Source of the DNA: Bradyrhizobium sp. WSM1743
Lineage (GTDB): Bacteria; Pseudomonadota; Alphaproteobacteria; Rhizobiales; Xanthobacteraceae
Direction: 5' to 3'
DNA: 64,000 bases
Assembly: GCF_000473065.1 (NCBI RefSeq)
Contig: NZ_KI421492.1
Coordinates: 1-64,000, forward strand
The position numbers and the translations under genes were made by a program. The notes under the pieces are model-generated. The model worked only from the letters and a program-made list of their open reading frames with translations, was not told the origin of the DNA and did not search any database. This document shows, one piece after another, positions 7,051 through 15,903 of this stretch (position 1 is its first letter; each line of letters starts with the position of its first letter).

Positions 7051-9318
7051 ATGCGGAGCGCGTCGGGAGGTCCCCGCGTCTTGTTGAGACGGCTCCGCGA
7101 AACCATGGCGGAGCAGGTCTCGGCCCAGGAGCGGCTGGACAAGATCGTGGTGCTGATCGCCGCCAACATGGTGGCCGAGGTGTGCTCGGTCTATGTGCTG
7201 CGCGTCGACAACACGCTCGAGCTTTATGCCACCGAAGGCCTCAACCGCGAGGCGGTGCACAACACCGTGCTCAGCGCTCATGAGGGCCTCGTCGGCCTCG
7301 TCGCCAGCGAGGCGACGCCGCTCAACCTCAGCGATGCGCAGAGCCACCCGGCGTTCTCATTCCGCCCCGAAACCGGCGAAGAAATCTACCATTCGTTCCT
7401 CGGCGTGCCAATCCTGCGCGCCGGCAACACGCTCGGCGTGCTGGTGGTGCAGAATCGCGCCAAGCGCAACTATGTCGAGGAGGAGCTCGAGGCGCTGCAA
7501 ACCACCGCCATGGTGCTGGCGGAGCTGATCGCCTCTGGCGAGCTGTCTGCGCTCGCCAAGCCCGGCCTGGAACCGGCCGCGCGCCATTCCGCGCAGAAGG
7601 TCGGCGCCATCCTCTCGGAAGGCATCGCGCTCGGCCATGTCGTGCTGCACGAGCCGCGCGTCGTCATCAAGGACTACATCGCCGAAGACCTGCCGAGGGA
7701 GATCAAGCGGCTCGACGGCGCACTGGCCAAGCTGCGCTCCGACCTCGACCGCATGCTGGAGCGCGGCGACGTCGCCGATGGCGGCGAGCATCGCGAGGTG
7801 CTGGAAGCCTACCGCATGTTCGCCAACGACCAGGGCTGGTCGCACAAGCTGCACGAGGCGGTTGCCACCGGCCTCACCGCGGAAGCCGCCGTCGAGCGCG
7901 TGCAGTCCGACACCCGCGCGCGCATGCTGCGCTCGACCGATCCCTATCTGCGCGACCGCCTGCATGACCTCGAGGATCTCGGCTACCGCCTGATGCGGCA
8001 ACTGGTCGGACAGGACCATGCGCCTTCGCGCGAGCAATTGCCCGACAACGCCATCGTCATCGCCCGCGCGATGGGTCCGGCGGCGCTGCTCGACTACGAC
8101 CGCAAGCGCCTGCGCGGCATCGTGCTCGAGGAAGGCACCGCCAATTCCCACGTCTCGATCGTGGCGCGCGCGCTCGGCATTCCCGCCGTCGGCGAGGTGC
8201 CGAACGCGCCCGGCATCGCCGATCCCGGCGATGCCATCATCGTCGACGGCACCTCCGGCTCGATCTATGTGCGCCCGTCGCAGGAAATCGAGGCGGCCTT
8301 CGCCGAGCGCGTGCGCTTCCGCGCCCGCCGCCAGGCGCAGTATCTGGCGCTGCGCGACCGGCCCTGCGTCACCAAGGACGGCCAGGGGGTCGAGCTGATG
8401 ATCAACGCCGGGTTGGCCATCGATCTGCCGCATATCGAGGACACCGGCAGCGCCGGCATCGGCCTGTTCCGCACCGAGCTGCAATTCATGGTCGGCCAGA
8501 GCCTGCCGCGCACCAGCGACCAGCTCGCGCTTTATCGCACCGTGCTTGATGCCGCCGGCAGCAAGCCCGTCACCTTCCGCACCCTCGATATCGGAGGCGA
8601 CAAGGCGCTGCCCTATATGGAAGCGGTGATCGAGGAAAATCCCGCGCTCGGATGGCGGGCGATCCGGCTCGGGCTGGATCGCCCTGGCCTGTTGCGCGGC
8701 CAGATCCGCGCGCTGCTGCGCGCCGGCGGCGGCCGCGCACTGCGCATCATGTTCCCGATGATCTCGGAGGTCGCCGAATTCGACGCAGCCAAGGCGCTGG
8801 TCGAGCGCGAGCTCACATATTTGCGCCAGCACGGCCACACGCTGCCTGAAAGAATCGACATCGGCACCATGGTCGAGGTCCCCGCGCTGCTCTATCAGCT
8901 CGACGAGCTGCTGAAGAAGGTCGACTTCATCTCGGTCGGCTCCAACGACCTGTTCCAGTTCCTGTTCGCGGTCGACCGCGGCAATGCCAAGGTGTCCGAG
9001 CGCTTCGACACCATGTCGGCACCGATCCTGCGCGCGCTGCGCGACATCGCGCGCAAGGCGCACGCGGCGCAGAAGTCGCTCTCGCTCTGCGGCGAGATGG
9101 CGTCCAAGCCGATCGGCGCGCTGGCGCTGATCGCGCTGGGCTACCGCTCGCTGTCGCTCTCGGCGACTGCACTCGGCCCGGTCAAGGCGATGGTGCTCGA
9201 CCTCGACGCCAAGAAGGCCGAAGCCATGCTCACCCCTCTGCTGGATGCGCCGGCGGGCAGCGTCTCGATCCGGCAAAAGCTGACGGAATTTGCGGAGGCC
9301 GAAGGCTTGGCGTTGTAG
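7051..9318 (+). CDS. ptsP: phosphoenolpyruvate-protein phosphotransferase PtsP (enzyme I-Ntr)
   Basis: A 755-residue protein: an N-terminal GAF domain (roughly 25-160) joined to a complete enzyme I. The phosphorylated histidine is H367 in GTANSHVSIVARA. The TIM-barrel part contains RTLDIGGDKALPY, the substrate motif VGSNDLFQF and C680 in LSLCGEMASKP. EI-Ntr passes phosphate from PEP to NPr and EIIA-Ntr, linking nitrogen status, potassium and PHB metabolism; it does not import sugar. The gene sits between lysC and prfA, its conserved place in Rhizobiales. Confidence 0.96.
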   Translation: MRSASGGPRVLLRRLRETMAEQVSAQERLDKIVVLIAANMVAEVCSVYVLRVDNTLELYATEGLNREAVHNTVLSAHEGLVGLVASEATPLNLSDAQSHPAFSFRPETGEEIYHSFLGVPILRAGNTLGVLVVQNRAKRNYVEEELEALQTTAMVLAELIASGELSALAKPGLEPAARHSAQKVGAILSEGIALGHVVLHEPRVVIKDYIAEDLPREIKRLDGALAKLRSDLDRMLERGDVADGGEHREVLEAYRMFANDQGWSHKLHEAVATGLTAEAAVERVQSDTRARMLRSTDPYLRDRLHDLEDLGYRLMRQLVGQDHAPSREQLPDNAIVIARAMGPAALLDYDRKRLRGIVLEEGTANSHVSIVARALGIPAVGEVPNAPGIADPGDAIIVDGTSGSIYVRPSQEIEAAFAERVRFRARRQAQYLALRDRPCVTKDGQGVELMINAGLAIDLPHIEDTGSAGIGLFRTELQFMVGQSLPRTSDQLALYRTVLDAAGSKPVTFRTLDIGGDKALPYMEAVIEENPALGWRAIRLGLDRPGLLRGQIRALLRAGGGRALRIMFPMISEVAEFDAAKALVERELTYLRQHGHTLPERIDIGTMVEVPALLYQLDELLKKVDFISVGSNDLFQFLFAVDRGNAKVSERFDTMSAPILRALRDIARKAHAAQKSLSLCGEMASKPIGALALIALGYRSLSLSATALGPVKAMVLDLDAKKAEAMLTPLLDAPAGSVSIRQKLTEFAEAEGLAL

Positions 9319-9375
9319 CGGACCTGTCGCTGCTTCCTGCCGCCTCGCCTCCTTCCGCCATTTGAGACTGAACCG

Positions 9376-10461
9376 ATGTCGTCACTCCCCGAAGCCAAAC
9401 TGGACGTCCTGCTCGCGCATCACGCCTCGCTCGAGGCTGAATCGCTCGGACAGCTCGCCTCCGAGCGCTATGTGCAGATCACGCGCGAGCTCGCCGAGAT
9501 CACGCCGCTGATCGAGGCGGTGAAAGCCTATCGTTCCGCCGTCAAGGAGCTCGCCGACGCCGAGGCGCTGATCGCCGATCCCGCGACCGATGCCGAGATG
9601 CGGAGCATGGCGGAAGCAGAGCGCGACGAGCTGACGCCCAGAATCGAGGAGCTGGTTCAGAAGATCCGCGTCGCGCTGCTGCCCAAGGACGCCATGGATG
9701 ACCGCAACGTGATGCTGGAAATCCGGGCCGGCACCGGCGGCGATGAAGCCTCACTGTTCGCCGGCGACCTGTTCCGGATGTACGAGCGCTTCGCTGCCTT
9801 GCAAGGCTGGAAGGTCGAGGTGATCTCGGCGAGCGAAGGCACGGTCGGCGGCTACAAGGAAATCATCGCGGAGGTGCAGGGCCGCGGCGCATTCTCGAAG
9901 CTGAAATTCGAATCCGGCGTGCACCGCGTGCAGCGCGTGCCCGATACCGAGACGCAGGGACGCATCCACACCTCTGCGGCAACGGTCGCCGTGCTGCCGG
10001 AGGTCGAGGACGTCGACGTCGACATCAAGAACGAGGATCTGCGCATCGAGACCATGCGGGCGCAAGGCGCGGGCGGCCAGCACGTCAACAAGACCGAATC
10101 GGCGATCCGCATCACCCATATCCCGACCGGCATCGTGGTGATGATGCAGGACAGCCGCTCGCAGCACAAGAACCGCGCCTCCGCCATGAACATCCTGCGC
10201 TCGCGCATCTATGATGCCGAGCGGCAACGCGTCGACGCGGCCCGCTCCGCCGAACGCAAGGAGAAGGTCGGCTCCGGAGACCGCTCCGAGCGCATCCGCA
10301 CCTATAATTTTCCGCAAGGGCGCGTCACCGACCATCGCATCAACCTCACGCTCTACAAGCTGCCGCAGGTGATCGCGGGTGAAGCGCTGGGCGAATTGAT
10401 CGACGCACTGACGACGGAGCACCAGGCGGCACAGCTCGCTGCGCAAGGCGCGGCGGCCTGA
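9376..10461 (+). CDS. prfA: peptide chain release factor 1
   Basis: A 361-residue class I release factor that recognises UAA and UAG stop codons. The GGQ motif, which triggers peptide release, is at residues 233-235 (GAGGQHVNKTESAIR). The C-terminal ERIRTYNFPQGRVTDHRIN block is standard. The length matches the family. It lies 57 bases after ptsP and three bases before prmC, whose product methylates this Gln, so prfA-prmC are almost certainly co-transcribed. Confidence 0.97.
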   Translation: MSSLPEAKLDVLLAHHASLEAESLGQLASERYVQITRELAEITPLIEAVKAYRSAVKELADAEALIADPATDAEMRSMAEAERDELTPRIEELVQKIRVALLPKDAMDDRNVMLEIRAGTGGDEASLFAGDLFRMYERFAALQGWKVEVISASEGTVGGYKEIIAEVQGRGAFSKLKFESGVHRVQRVPDTETQGRIHTSAATVAVLPEVEDVDVDIKNEDLRIETMRAQGAGGQHVNKTESAIRITHIPTGIVVMMQDSRSQHKNRASAMNILRSRIYDAERQRVDAARSAERKEKVGSGDRSERIRTYNFPQGRVTDHRINLTLYKLPQVIAGEALGELIDALTTEHQAAQLAAQGAAA

Positions 10462-10464
10462 GGC

Positions 10465-11346
10465 GTGAGCAACCCTTTCGCCGGACAATCCATCGAGCGC
10501 GCGCGGCGTACGCTGGCTGCACAGCTGAAATCGGCACAGCTCGACGAAGCCGAGCTCGACGCACGCATCCTGATCAGCGCGGCGCTCGGCCTCGACCTCA
10601 CCGGCCTCGTCACGCAGGCTGCCCGTCCTCTCACCGCGGCCGAAGCATCGCGGCTCGCGCAGCATGCACAGCGCCGCATCGCTGGCGAGCCGGTGGCGCG
10701 CATTCTCGGGACACGCGAATTCTGGGGCCTGCCATTCCGCCTGTCGGAAGCAACCCTGGTTCCACGCCCCGATACCGAGACGGTGGTCGAGCGTGCGCTT
10801 GAGCTTTTTCGCGAGCGGCAGGCGTCTCATCCGCCCCGCATCGCCGACATCGGCACCGGATCCGGCGCGATCCTGCTCGCGCTGCTGCACGAAATTCCAG
10901 ATGCTTTCGGAGTCGGCACCGATCTCAGCCAGAACGCGCTCAGAACCGCCAGGGACAATGCCGCGGCGCTCGGCCTCGCCGGTCGCGCCGCCTTCGTCGC
11001 CTGTTCCTATGCGGCGGCGCTCCGCGGCCCGTTCGACGTCATCGTCTCGAACCCGCCCTATATTCCCTCGGGGGAGATTCCGAAATTGAGCATCGAGGTG
11101 CGCGAGCACGATCCGCATCTGGCGCTCGACGGCGGCAATGACGGATATGACGCCTACCGCGCCCTGATCCCGCAGGCAGCCGAACGGCTCGCGCCCGGGG
11201 GCGCGCTGATCGTCGAGGCCGGACAGGGCCAGGCCCAAAATATTGAAACCTTGATGAGGGGCGCCGCGTTATCGCTGGACAGGCCACCCAAGGCCGATTT
11301 GGCGGGTATCCTACGGGCCGTTTCGGCCCGAAAAATGCCCCCATAA
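10465..11346 (+). CDS. prmC: peptide chain release factor N5-glutamine methyltransferase
   Basis: A 293-residue SAM-dependent methyltransferase that methylates the Gln of the release-factor GGQ motif. It has motif I ADIGTGSGAILL (from residue 127) and the NPPY catalytic motif at 196-199 (SNPPYIPSGEI), which binds the glutamine amide. The start is GTG at 10465, three bases after the prfA stop. An Arg/Ala-rich N-terminal helical domain precedes the catalytic part, as in other PrmC proteins. Confidence 0.95.
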   Translation: MSNPFAGQSIERARRTLAAQLKSAQLDEAELDARILISAALGLDLTGLVTQAARPLTAAEASRLAQHAQRRIAGEPVARILGTREFWGLPFRLSEATLVPRPDTETVVERALELFRERQASHPPRIADIGTGSGAILLALLHEIPDAFGVGTDLSQNALRTARDNAAALGLAGRAAFVACSYAAALRGPFDVIVSNPPYIPSGEIPKLSIEVREHDPHLALDGGNDGYDAYRALIPQAAERLAPGGALIVEAGQGQAQNIETLMRGAALSLDRPPKADLAGILRAVSARKMPP

Positions 11347-11809
11347 AAGCCGGATTGGGCTGCAAATACCTCTTGGAATATCGCCTGGGAACGACTACGT
11401 TCCGTTCAACACATCGGTGCCGGCCCCGTAGACCTACGGGCGAAAGCCGGGCTCTCGGGCGAGAGCTTTACTGATTTAAAGGTTCCAAGCCGCAGGTCCT
11501 GTTGAGCGCGATGGCCAGTGGAGCTGCGCTGCTCTCCGACCGCAACGTGAACGAAAGCCAGATATTGCGCTTGAAGACTTACGCAAGAAAGCTGGGCTTG
11601 TTTCGGCAGGCGAAATGAATGGGTTCGCTGGCAATGAATGCTGGCGGGTGGGGAACGCGTCTTTGTTGAACGCGATGGTCGACGAACATCGGCAGGGTTC
11701 GATCCGCTCTTGCGCGCGGTGCGCGCGAGAGGTGTGAGGCGCTGTCACCAGGTCACTCCTAGCAATCAGTAATGCGTGCAACCTTTAGGGCTGGAATTAA
11801 AGGCAGGAC
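11347..11809. other. prmC-DUF4167 intergenic region with paired hairpins; possible RNA leader
   Basis: This 463-base gap has no recognised gene. Two tight hairpins lie close together: CCCGTA-GACC-TACGGG at 11425-11440 and GCTCTC-GGGC-GAGAGC at 11451-11466. A 15-base motif TGTTGARCGCGATGG occurs at 11500-11514 and again at 11664-11678; each copy contains an ATG. The first opens a 35-codon frame (11511-11618, beginning MASGAALLSDRNVNES), the second a 20-codon frame. This could be a long structured 5' leader of the DUF4167 gene or a small RNA. I know of no family that matches. Confidence 0.35.
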
Positions 11810-12574
11810 ATGAGAAACGGTCAAAACAAGCAGCGGATGCGCAACCGCAACAACAATAACAACAACCGGCGCGGCCAGAACCCGATGACCCGGGTCTACG
11901 AGTCCAACGGACCCGACATCAAGATTCGCGGCACCGCTTCGCACATCGCCGAAAAGTACCTCCAGCTTGCGCGGGACGCGCGCTCGTCCGGCGACCCCGT
12001 TGCAGCCGAGAACTATTACCAGCACGCCGAGCATTATTTCCGCCTGATCGCGGCGGCCCAGGAGCAGTTCCGCCAGAACCAGCAACCGCGCGGCGATGAG
12101 CCCGTCAGCAGCAGCGACGACGGCGAGGACGACGGCGAGAATTTCTCGGCCTTCGGCCAGGAGCCGGGCTTCGTCCCGCAGCCGCAACAGCAGCCCTTCA
12201 TGCGCGACCGCGACGGCCAGCGCGATCACCACCAGCGTGATCATCAGCCGCGCGACAACCAGCCGCCCTATCAGCGTGACAACCAGCAGCCGCGTGAGCA
12301 CCGCGAACGCGAGCATCGTCCGCAGCCGCAATATCAGCCGCAGCCGCAACCCGCGAACCAGCCGCAGCCCGTCATCGCCGATGCCGGCGGTGTCGACCGC
12401 CTGCCGTCCTTCATCACCGGCGCGCAGCCGCAAGTGAATGGCGGTCAGGGCGGCTTCGAGGGCGGTGGCGGCGGCGAGCGCTATCCGCGCCGGCGCCGCC
12501 GGCCGCATGGACCGCGTCCCGAGCGCGAAGCGGCTCCCGCCGCGTCCAGCGACGAGGTCGCCCCGGGCGAGTAA
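11810..12574 (+). CDS. DUF4167 domain protein, Gln/Arg/Asn-rich
   Basis: A 254-residue hydrophilic protein. Residues 1-25 are Asn/Arg/Gln-rich with six consecutive Asn (14-19). An ordered helical block from about 30 to 85 (IRGTASHIAEKYLQLARDA, then AENYYQHAEHYFRLIAAAQ) is the DUF4167 signature. The rest is low-complexity Gln/Pro/Arg/His-rich sequence ending in an Arg-rich tail. The family is found in alphaproteobacteria, and the composition suggests RNA binding, but the function is unknown. The start has a GGCAGG ribosome-binding site. A strong hairpin terminator follows. Confidence 0.85.
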   Translation: MRNGQNKQRMRNRNNNNNNRRGQNPMTRVYESNGPDIKIRGTASHIAEKYLQLARDARSSGDPVAAENYYQHAEHYFRLIAAAQEQFRQNQQPRGDEPVSSSDDGEDDGENFSAFGQEPGFVPQPQQQPFMRDRDGQRDHHQRDHQPRDNQPPYQRDNQQPREHREREHRPQPQYQPQPQPANQPQPVIADAGGVDRLPSFITGAQPQVNGGQGGFEGGGGGERYPRRRRRPHGPRPEREAAPAASSDEVAPGE

Positions 12575-12596
12575 GATTCTTCTGATTTTATGATCT

Positions 12597-12629
12597 AGAT
12601 CGTCCCGGCCTCGCCGGGACGATCTGTTT
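12597..12629 (+). terminator. intrinsic terminator after the DUF4167 gene
   Basis: A perfect 13-base-pair stem: AGATCGTCCCGGC, three-base loop CTC, GCCGGGACGATCT, then GTTTC. It probably ends the long lysC-ptsP-prfA-prmC-DUF4167 stretch. Confidence 0.75.
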
Positions 12630-12655
12630 CTGAAGATGTGCATTGGCGCTGTTGC

Positions 12656-12746
12656 ACCTCTCCCGCTTGCTTACGGGAGAGGTCGGCGCAAAGCGCCGGG
12701 TGAAGGCTCTCTCCCCACCCCTCTCCCGCAAGCGGGAGAGGGAGCG
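12656..12746. repeat. dispersed CTCTCCCGC/GCGGGAGAG repeat (family D), copy 1
   Basis: Two stem-forming units are visible: CTCTCCCGCTTGCTTACGGG with its closing GAGAGG, and CCTCTCCCGCAAGCGGGAGA. Between them lies GGCGCAAAGCGCCGGGTGAA. Related copies lie at 27311-27476, 30857-31050 and 59281-59497, always between genes. Confidence 0.7.
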
Positions 12747-12772
12747 CACCGTCTTTCCGGCGACGCTTGCGC

Positions 12773-13519
12773 CTAACTACGCGTCACTGTCGTCGAGGAC
12801 GGCACCAGCACGGGCTTGGCCAGCGAGGGAATCAGCCGCGCCCGCTCGCGCTTGGCGGGGATCGCGCGGTAGACCTGCTTGGTCGCCTCCACGATATGGA
12901 CGCCGGCAAAGGGCAGCGACAGCGCCGCCCCCGCACGCTCCCACATCTGCGCCGATTTCAGCACCCAGCCGCCGGCGTAAGGCGGCATGAACAGCGCCTC
13001 GCCCCAGGCGGTCGGCGTGAACCAGGTCTGGCGCAACAGCTCGGTGATCTGCGAGCGTGAATAGGGCCGGCCGTGACCGAACGGCGTGCTGTCGGTGCGG
13101 GTCCACACCCCGCGCCGGTTCGGGATCACGGCGATCACGCGCCCCGACGGCGACAGCACGCGCCACACCTCGCGCAGCAGCGCAGCCGGATCGTCCGACA
13201 TCTCCAGCGCGTGGACCAGCAGGATGCGATCGACCGCGGCGTCAGGAAGCGGCAGCGAGAATTCGTCGACCAGCGAGGCCAGCGCCGGCCGGCCCGTCGG
13301 CCATTTCAGGACGCCCTGGGCCGCCGGCATGAAGGCGATGCAGCGCTCGGCGTCCTCGCGGAACAACCCCAGATAGGGCGTGGGGTAGCCGATGCCGAGC
13401 ACGCGCTGGCCCTCGGCGCCGGGCCAGCGCTCCCTGATGCCGCGATTGATCATTTGCCGCGCCACGATCCCGAGGCGGCGGGAATAGAACTCGCGGAGGT
13501 CGACGACGTCGATGGTCAT
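12773..13519 (-). CDS. class I SAM-dependent methyltransferase
   Basis: A 248-residue methyltransferase. The SAM-binding region begins near VLGIGYPTPYLGLF, a variant motif I, and a VDRILLVHALEMSDD segment with an LREVWRVLSPSGRVIAV block gives the typical Methyltransf_11 arrangement. The substrate is unknown. The gene is divergent from gloB with about 110 bases between starts, a pairing I recall from other Rhizobiales. The family is clear; the role is not. Confidence 0.82.
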   Translation of the reverse strand: MTIDVVDLREFYSRRLGIVARQMINRGIRERWPGAEGQRVLGIGYPTPYLGLFREDAERCIAFMPAAQGVLKWPTGRPALASLVDEFSLPLPDAAVDRILLVHALEMSDDPAALLREVWRVLSPSGRVIAVIPNRRGVWTRTDSTPFGHGRPYSRSQITELLRQTWFTPTAWGEALFMPPYAGGWVLKSAQMWERAGAALSLPFAGVHIVEATKQVYRAIPAKRERARLIPSLAKPVLVPSSTTVTRS

Positions 13520-13627
13520 GACGGCAATGTAACATGCGCGAGGGCACGCCTGCGCGCGGAATATTGCATTGCCTGCGCAACGTTAACGCCATATTTGTCT
13601 GCCGGGGCTGAGCGCGATGGAGATGAC

Positions 13628-14395
13628 ATGGCCGCCGAAATTCGTACTTTCACCTGTTTAAACGACAATTTCGGTTATCTGATCCACGATGTGGAAACCA
13701 AAGCGACGGCGTCGATCGACGCGCCGGAAGCCGGCCCCATCCTCAAGGCCCTGGAGCGCGAGGGCTGGCAGCTGACTGATATCCTGATCACCCATCATCA
13801 TGGCGATCATGTCGGCGGGGTTGCCGAACTCAAGCAGAGATACAATTGCCGCGTCGTCGCGCCGCACGACAAGACAACGAAGATCGCAGATGTCGACCAG
13901 CGCGTCGCCAATGCCGACGTGGTCAAGATCGGCAATTTGCTGGCGCGGGTCGTGGAGACGCCCGGCCACACGCTCGACCACATCTCCTACGTGTTCGACA
14001 CCGAGAAGACGGTGTTCGCCGCCGACACGCTGTTCTCGATCGGCTGCGGCCGAGTCTTCGAAGGCACCTACCCGATGATGTGGGATTCGCTTTTGAAGCT
14101 GCGCGCCCTGCCCGACGACTTCAAGCTCTATTGCGGCCACGAATACACGGCGTCCAACGTCAAGTTCGCGCTCACCATCGAGCCGGACAATGCGGCGCTC
14201 CAGGTGCGCGCAGCGGAAGTGACGAAGCTCCGGGCCGACAACAAGCCGACCATTCCCTCGCTGCTGGGCGACGAGAAGCGCGCAAACGTGTTCCTGCGCG
14301 CCGATGAGCCGGCGGTCGCGGCCAAGCTGCACATGAAGGGCGCAGATCCCGCCGCGGTATTCGGCGAGCTGCGCGAACGCAAGAACAAGTCCTGA
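13628..14395 (+). CDS. gloB: hydroxyacylglutathione hydrolase (glyoxalase II)
   Basis: A 255-residue metallo-beta-lactamase-fold enzyme that hydrolyses S-lactoylglutathione to lactate and glutathione in methylglyoxal detoxification. The binuclear metal motif THHHGDH is at residues 55-61. ETPGHTLDH, AADTLFSIGCGR and YCGHEYT supply further ligands and glutathione contacts. The ATG at 13628 gives a normal-length protein; the open frame reaches further upstream but overlaps the divergent methyltransferase. Confidence 0.95.
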   Translation: MAAEIRTFTCLNDNFGYLIHDVETKATASIDAPEAGPILKALEREGWQLTDILITHHHGDHVGGVAELKQRYNCRVVAPHDKTTKIADVDQRVANADVVKIGNLLARVVETPGHTLDHISYVFDTEKTVFAADTLFSIGCGRVFEGTYPMMWDSLLKLRALPDDFKLYCGHEYTASNVKFALTIEPDNAALQVRAAEVTKLRADNKPTIPSLLGDEKRANVFLRADEPAVAAKLHMKGADPAAVFGELRERKNKS

Positions 14396-14418
14396 AGAAC
14401 AAATCCTGACGGGGATCG

Positions 14419-14841
14419 ATGCCGACCGCAGCCGAGATCATCGCGCGCCTCGAACTCCGACCGCATCCCGAAGGCGGGCATTACCGCGAAACGTTTCGCG
14501 ACCAGGCCACGGACGCCAACGGGCGTTCGCGCTCGACCCTGATCTACTTCCTGCTCGCACGCGGCGAGCGCTCACACTGGCATCGCGTCGATGCGGTCGA
14601 GACGTGGCACTATTACGCCGGCAGCCCCTTGATGCTGCGCATCGCCCACGACGGCTGCTCACAGCACGAGGTTCGGCTCGGCACCGACCTCGTCAGCGGC
14701 GAGCGGCCGCAGGCCATCGTGCCGGCGAATGCCTGGCAGATGGCGGAAACCACGGGCGAGTGGACGCTGGTCGGCTGCACCGTGGCGCCCGCGTTTGAGT
14801 TCGCAGGCTTCGAGCTCGCGCCGGCGGGCTGGGAGCCGTAG
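14419..14841 (+). CDS. DUF985 (cupin_5) family protein
   Basis: A 140-residue single-domain cupin beginning MPTAAEIIARLELRPHPEGG. It carries RPHPEGGHYRETFR, the SHWHRVDAVETWHYYAG histidine-rich strand and VGCTVAPAFEF, all diagnostic of DUF985. The function is not established. It lies 23 bases after gloB on the same strand and is probably co-transcribed. Confidence 0.88.
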   Translation: MPTAAEIIARLELRPHPEGGHYRETFRDQATDANGRSRSTLIYFLLARGERSHWHRVDAVETWHYYAGSPLMLRIAHDGCSQHEVRLGTDLVSGERPQAIVPANAWQMAETTGEWTLVGCTVAPAFEFAGFELAPAGWEP

Positions 14842-14847
14842 CTCCCG

Positions 14848-15717
14848 TCACCTCTTCCGCAGCACCATGTCCTTCGCCGCGATCAGGCCACCGCCCGCGA
14901 TCAGGATTGCGGCGATGGCGATGTTGGTGCTGGCCTTGGCAAAACCGGCAGCGATGAGGAATCCGGTCGAGAGCAGCGGCGTCGCGTAGGAGGCGGCGCC
15001 GAGCACGCGGATGTCGCCGCGCTTCATGCCGATGTCCCAGGCGTAAAACGCAGCACCGACGGGGCCGATGCCGAGTGCGATGACCGAGAGCCATTGCACT
15101 GTGGTCTCCGGCCAGACCGTGGTTTCAAGCAAACCATGCATCAGCGCGGCCAATATGGCCGTGGCAAGACAGAAACCCGCGACGGCATCGGTCGGCACCG
15201 CCTTCAATCGACGGGACAGCACCGAATAGCTGGCCCAGACGAAAGCGGCGATGAAGGCCGCGATCAATCCCGGCACCGCGCCCGGCGCGAAGCCGGAGGT
15301 GTTGCCGGCGAACAGCAGCACGGTCCCGACGAGGCCGAGCACGGCGCCGATGATGTGGTGCACGGCCAGACGCTCGCCGGGCAGAAATGACGAGAACAGC
15401 ACGATCAATAGCGGCCACAGGTAATTCAGAAGCCCGGCTTCAGCCGGCGGCGCGAAGCGCAACGCGAGAAAATACAATGCGTGATAGCCGAACAGGCCTC
15501 CGACGCCGACGACCCAGACGACGGGCGGCTGCCGCAGGCTTTTCGCCGCCGCGCTCCGCCCGATCCAGGTGAGCAGGCCGACGATGCCGCCGATCGCGAA
15601 GGTCATCGCAGCGAGCTGAAACGCCGGAATCTTTCCGGTCGCCACCGTCATCACTGAGAGCAGCGACCACATCAGGATCGCGGTCAATCCGATCAGCGTG
15701 GCGGTGCGGGGAGTCAT
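14848..15717 (-). CDS. DMT superfamily (EamA) transporter
   Basis: A 289-residue membrane protein with about ten hydrophobic helices in two EamA repeats. The segment GLFGYHALYFLALRFAPPAEAGLLNYLWPL resembles the aromatic-amino-acid exporter YddG branch, so amino-acid export is a fair guess only. It converges with the DUF985 gene with six bases between stops, and a family A palindrome lies upstream of its start. Confidence 0.82.
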   Translation of the reverse strand: MTPRTATLIGLTAILMWSLLSVMTVATGKIPAFQLAAMTFAIGGIVGLLTWIGRSAAAKSLRQPPVVWVVGVGGLFGYHALYFLALRFAPPAEAGLLNYLWPLLIVLFSSFLPGERLAVHHIIGAVLGLVGTVLLFAGNTSGFAPGAVPGLIAAFIAAFVWASYSVLSRRLKAVPTDAVAGFCLATAILAALMHGLLETTVWPETTVQWLSVIALGIGPVGAAFYAWDIGMKRGDIRVLGAASYATPLLSTGFLIAAGFAKASTNIAIAAILIAGGGLIAAKDMVLRKR

Positions 15718-15732
15718 TCCAGGGAGCCCTTG

Positions 15733-15835
15733 TCATTCCGGGATGGCGCATAGCGCCAGACCCGGAATCTCGAGATTCTCAGGTGCGCAATTGCGCACCA
15801 TAGTTCGCCGCTGTCGCGGCGCCCCGGAATGACAG
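15733..15835. repeat. dispersed intergenic palindrome, family A, copy 2
   Basis: It begins TTGTCATTCCGGGATGGCGC and ends GGCGCCCCGGAATGAC, with GTGCGCAATTGCGCAC in the middle. The outer arms (GTCATTCCGGG and CCCCGGAATGAC) are inverted repeats. Copy 1 is at 2898-3008. Confidence 0.75.
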
Positions 15836-15903
15836 GGCATGATGCCCGGGACAAGCCCGGGCATGACGATGTGGAAAATATCAGCCGGCGTGATGCGATC
15901 GCA

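Noticed and set aside
7357..9276. A 639-codon open frame antisense to ptsP
   Set aside because: Its product is rich in Arg, Ala and Gln without domains, and the sense frame encodes a complete PtsP. High-G+C DNA makes such shadows often.
11690..11725. T-loop-like GGTTCGATCC suggesting a tRNA or tmRNA piece before the DUF4167 gene
   Set aside because: There is no acceptor stem partner, anticodon arm or CCA nearby, and no tag-coding frame. It is most likely chance.
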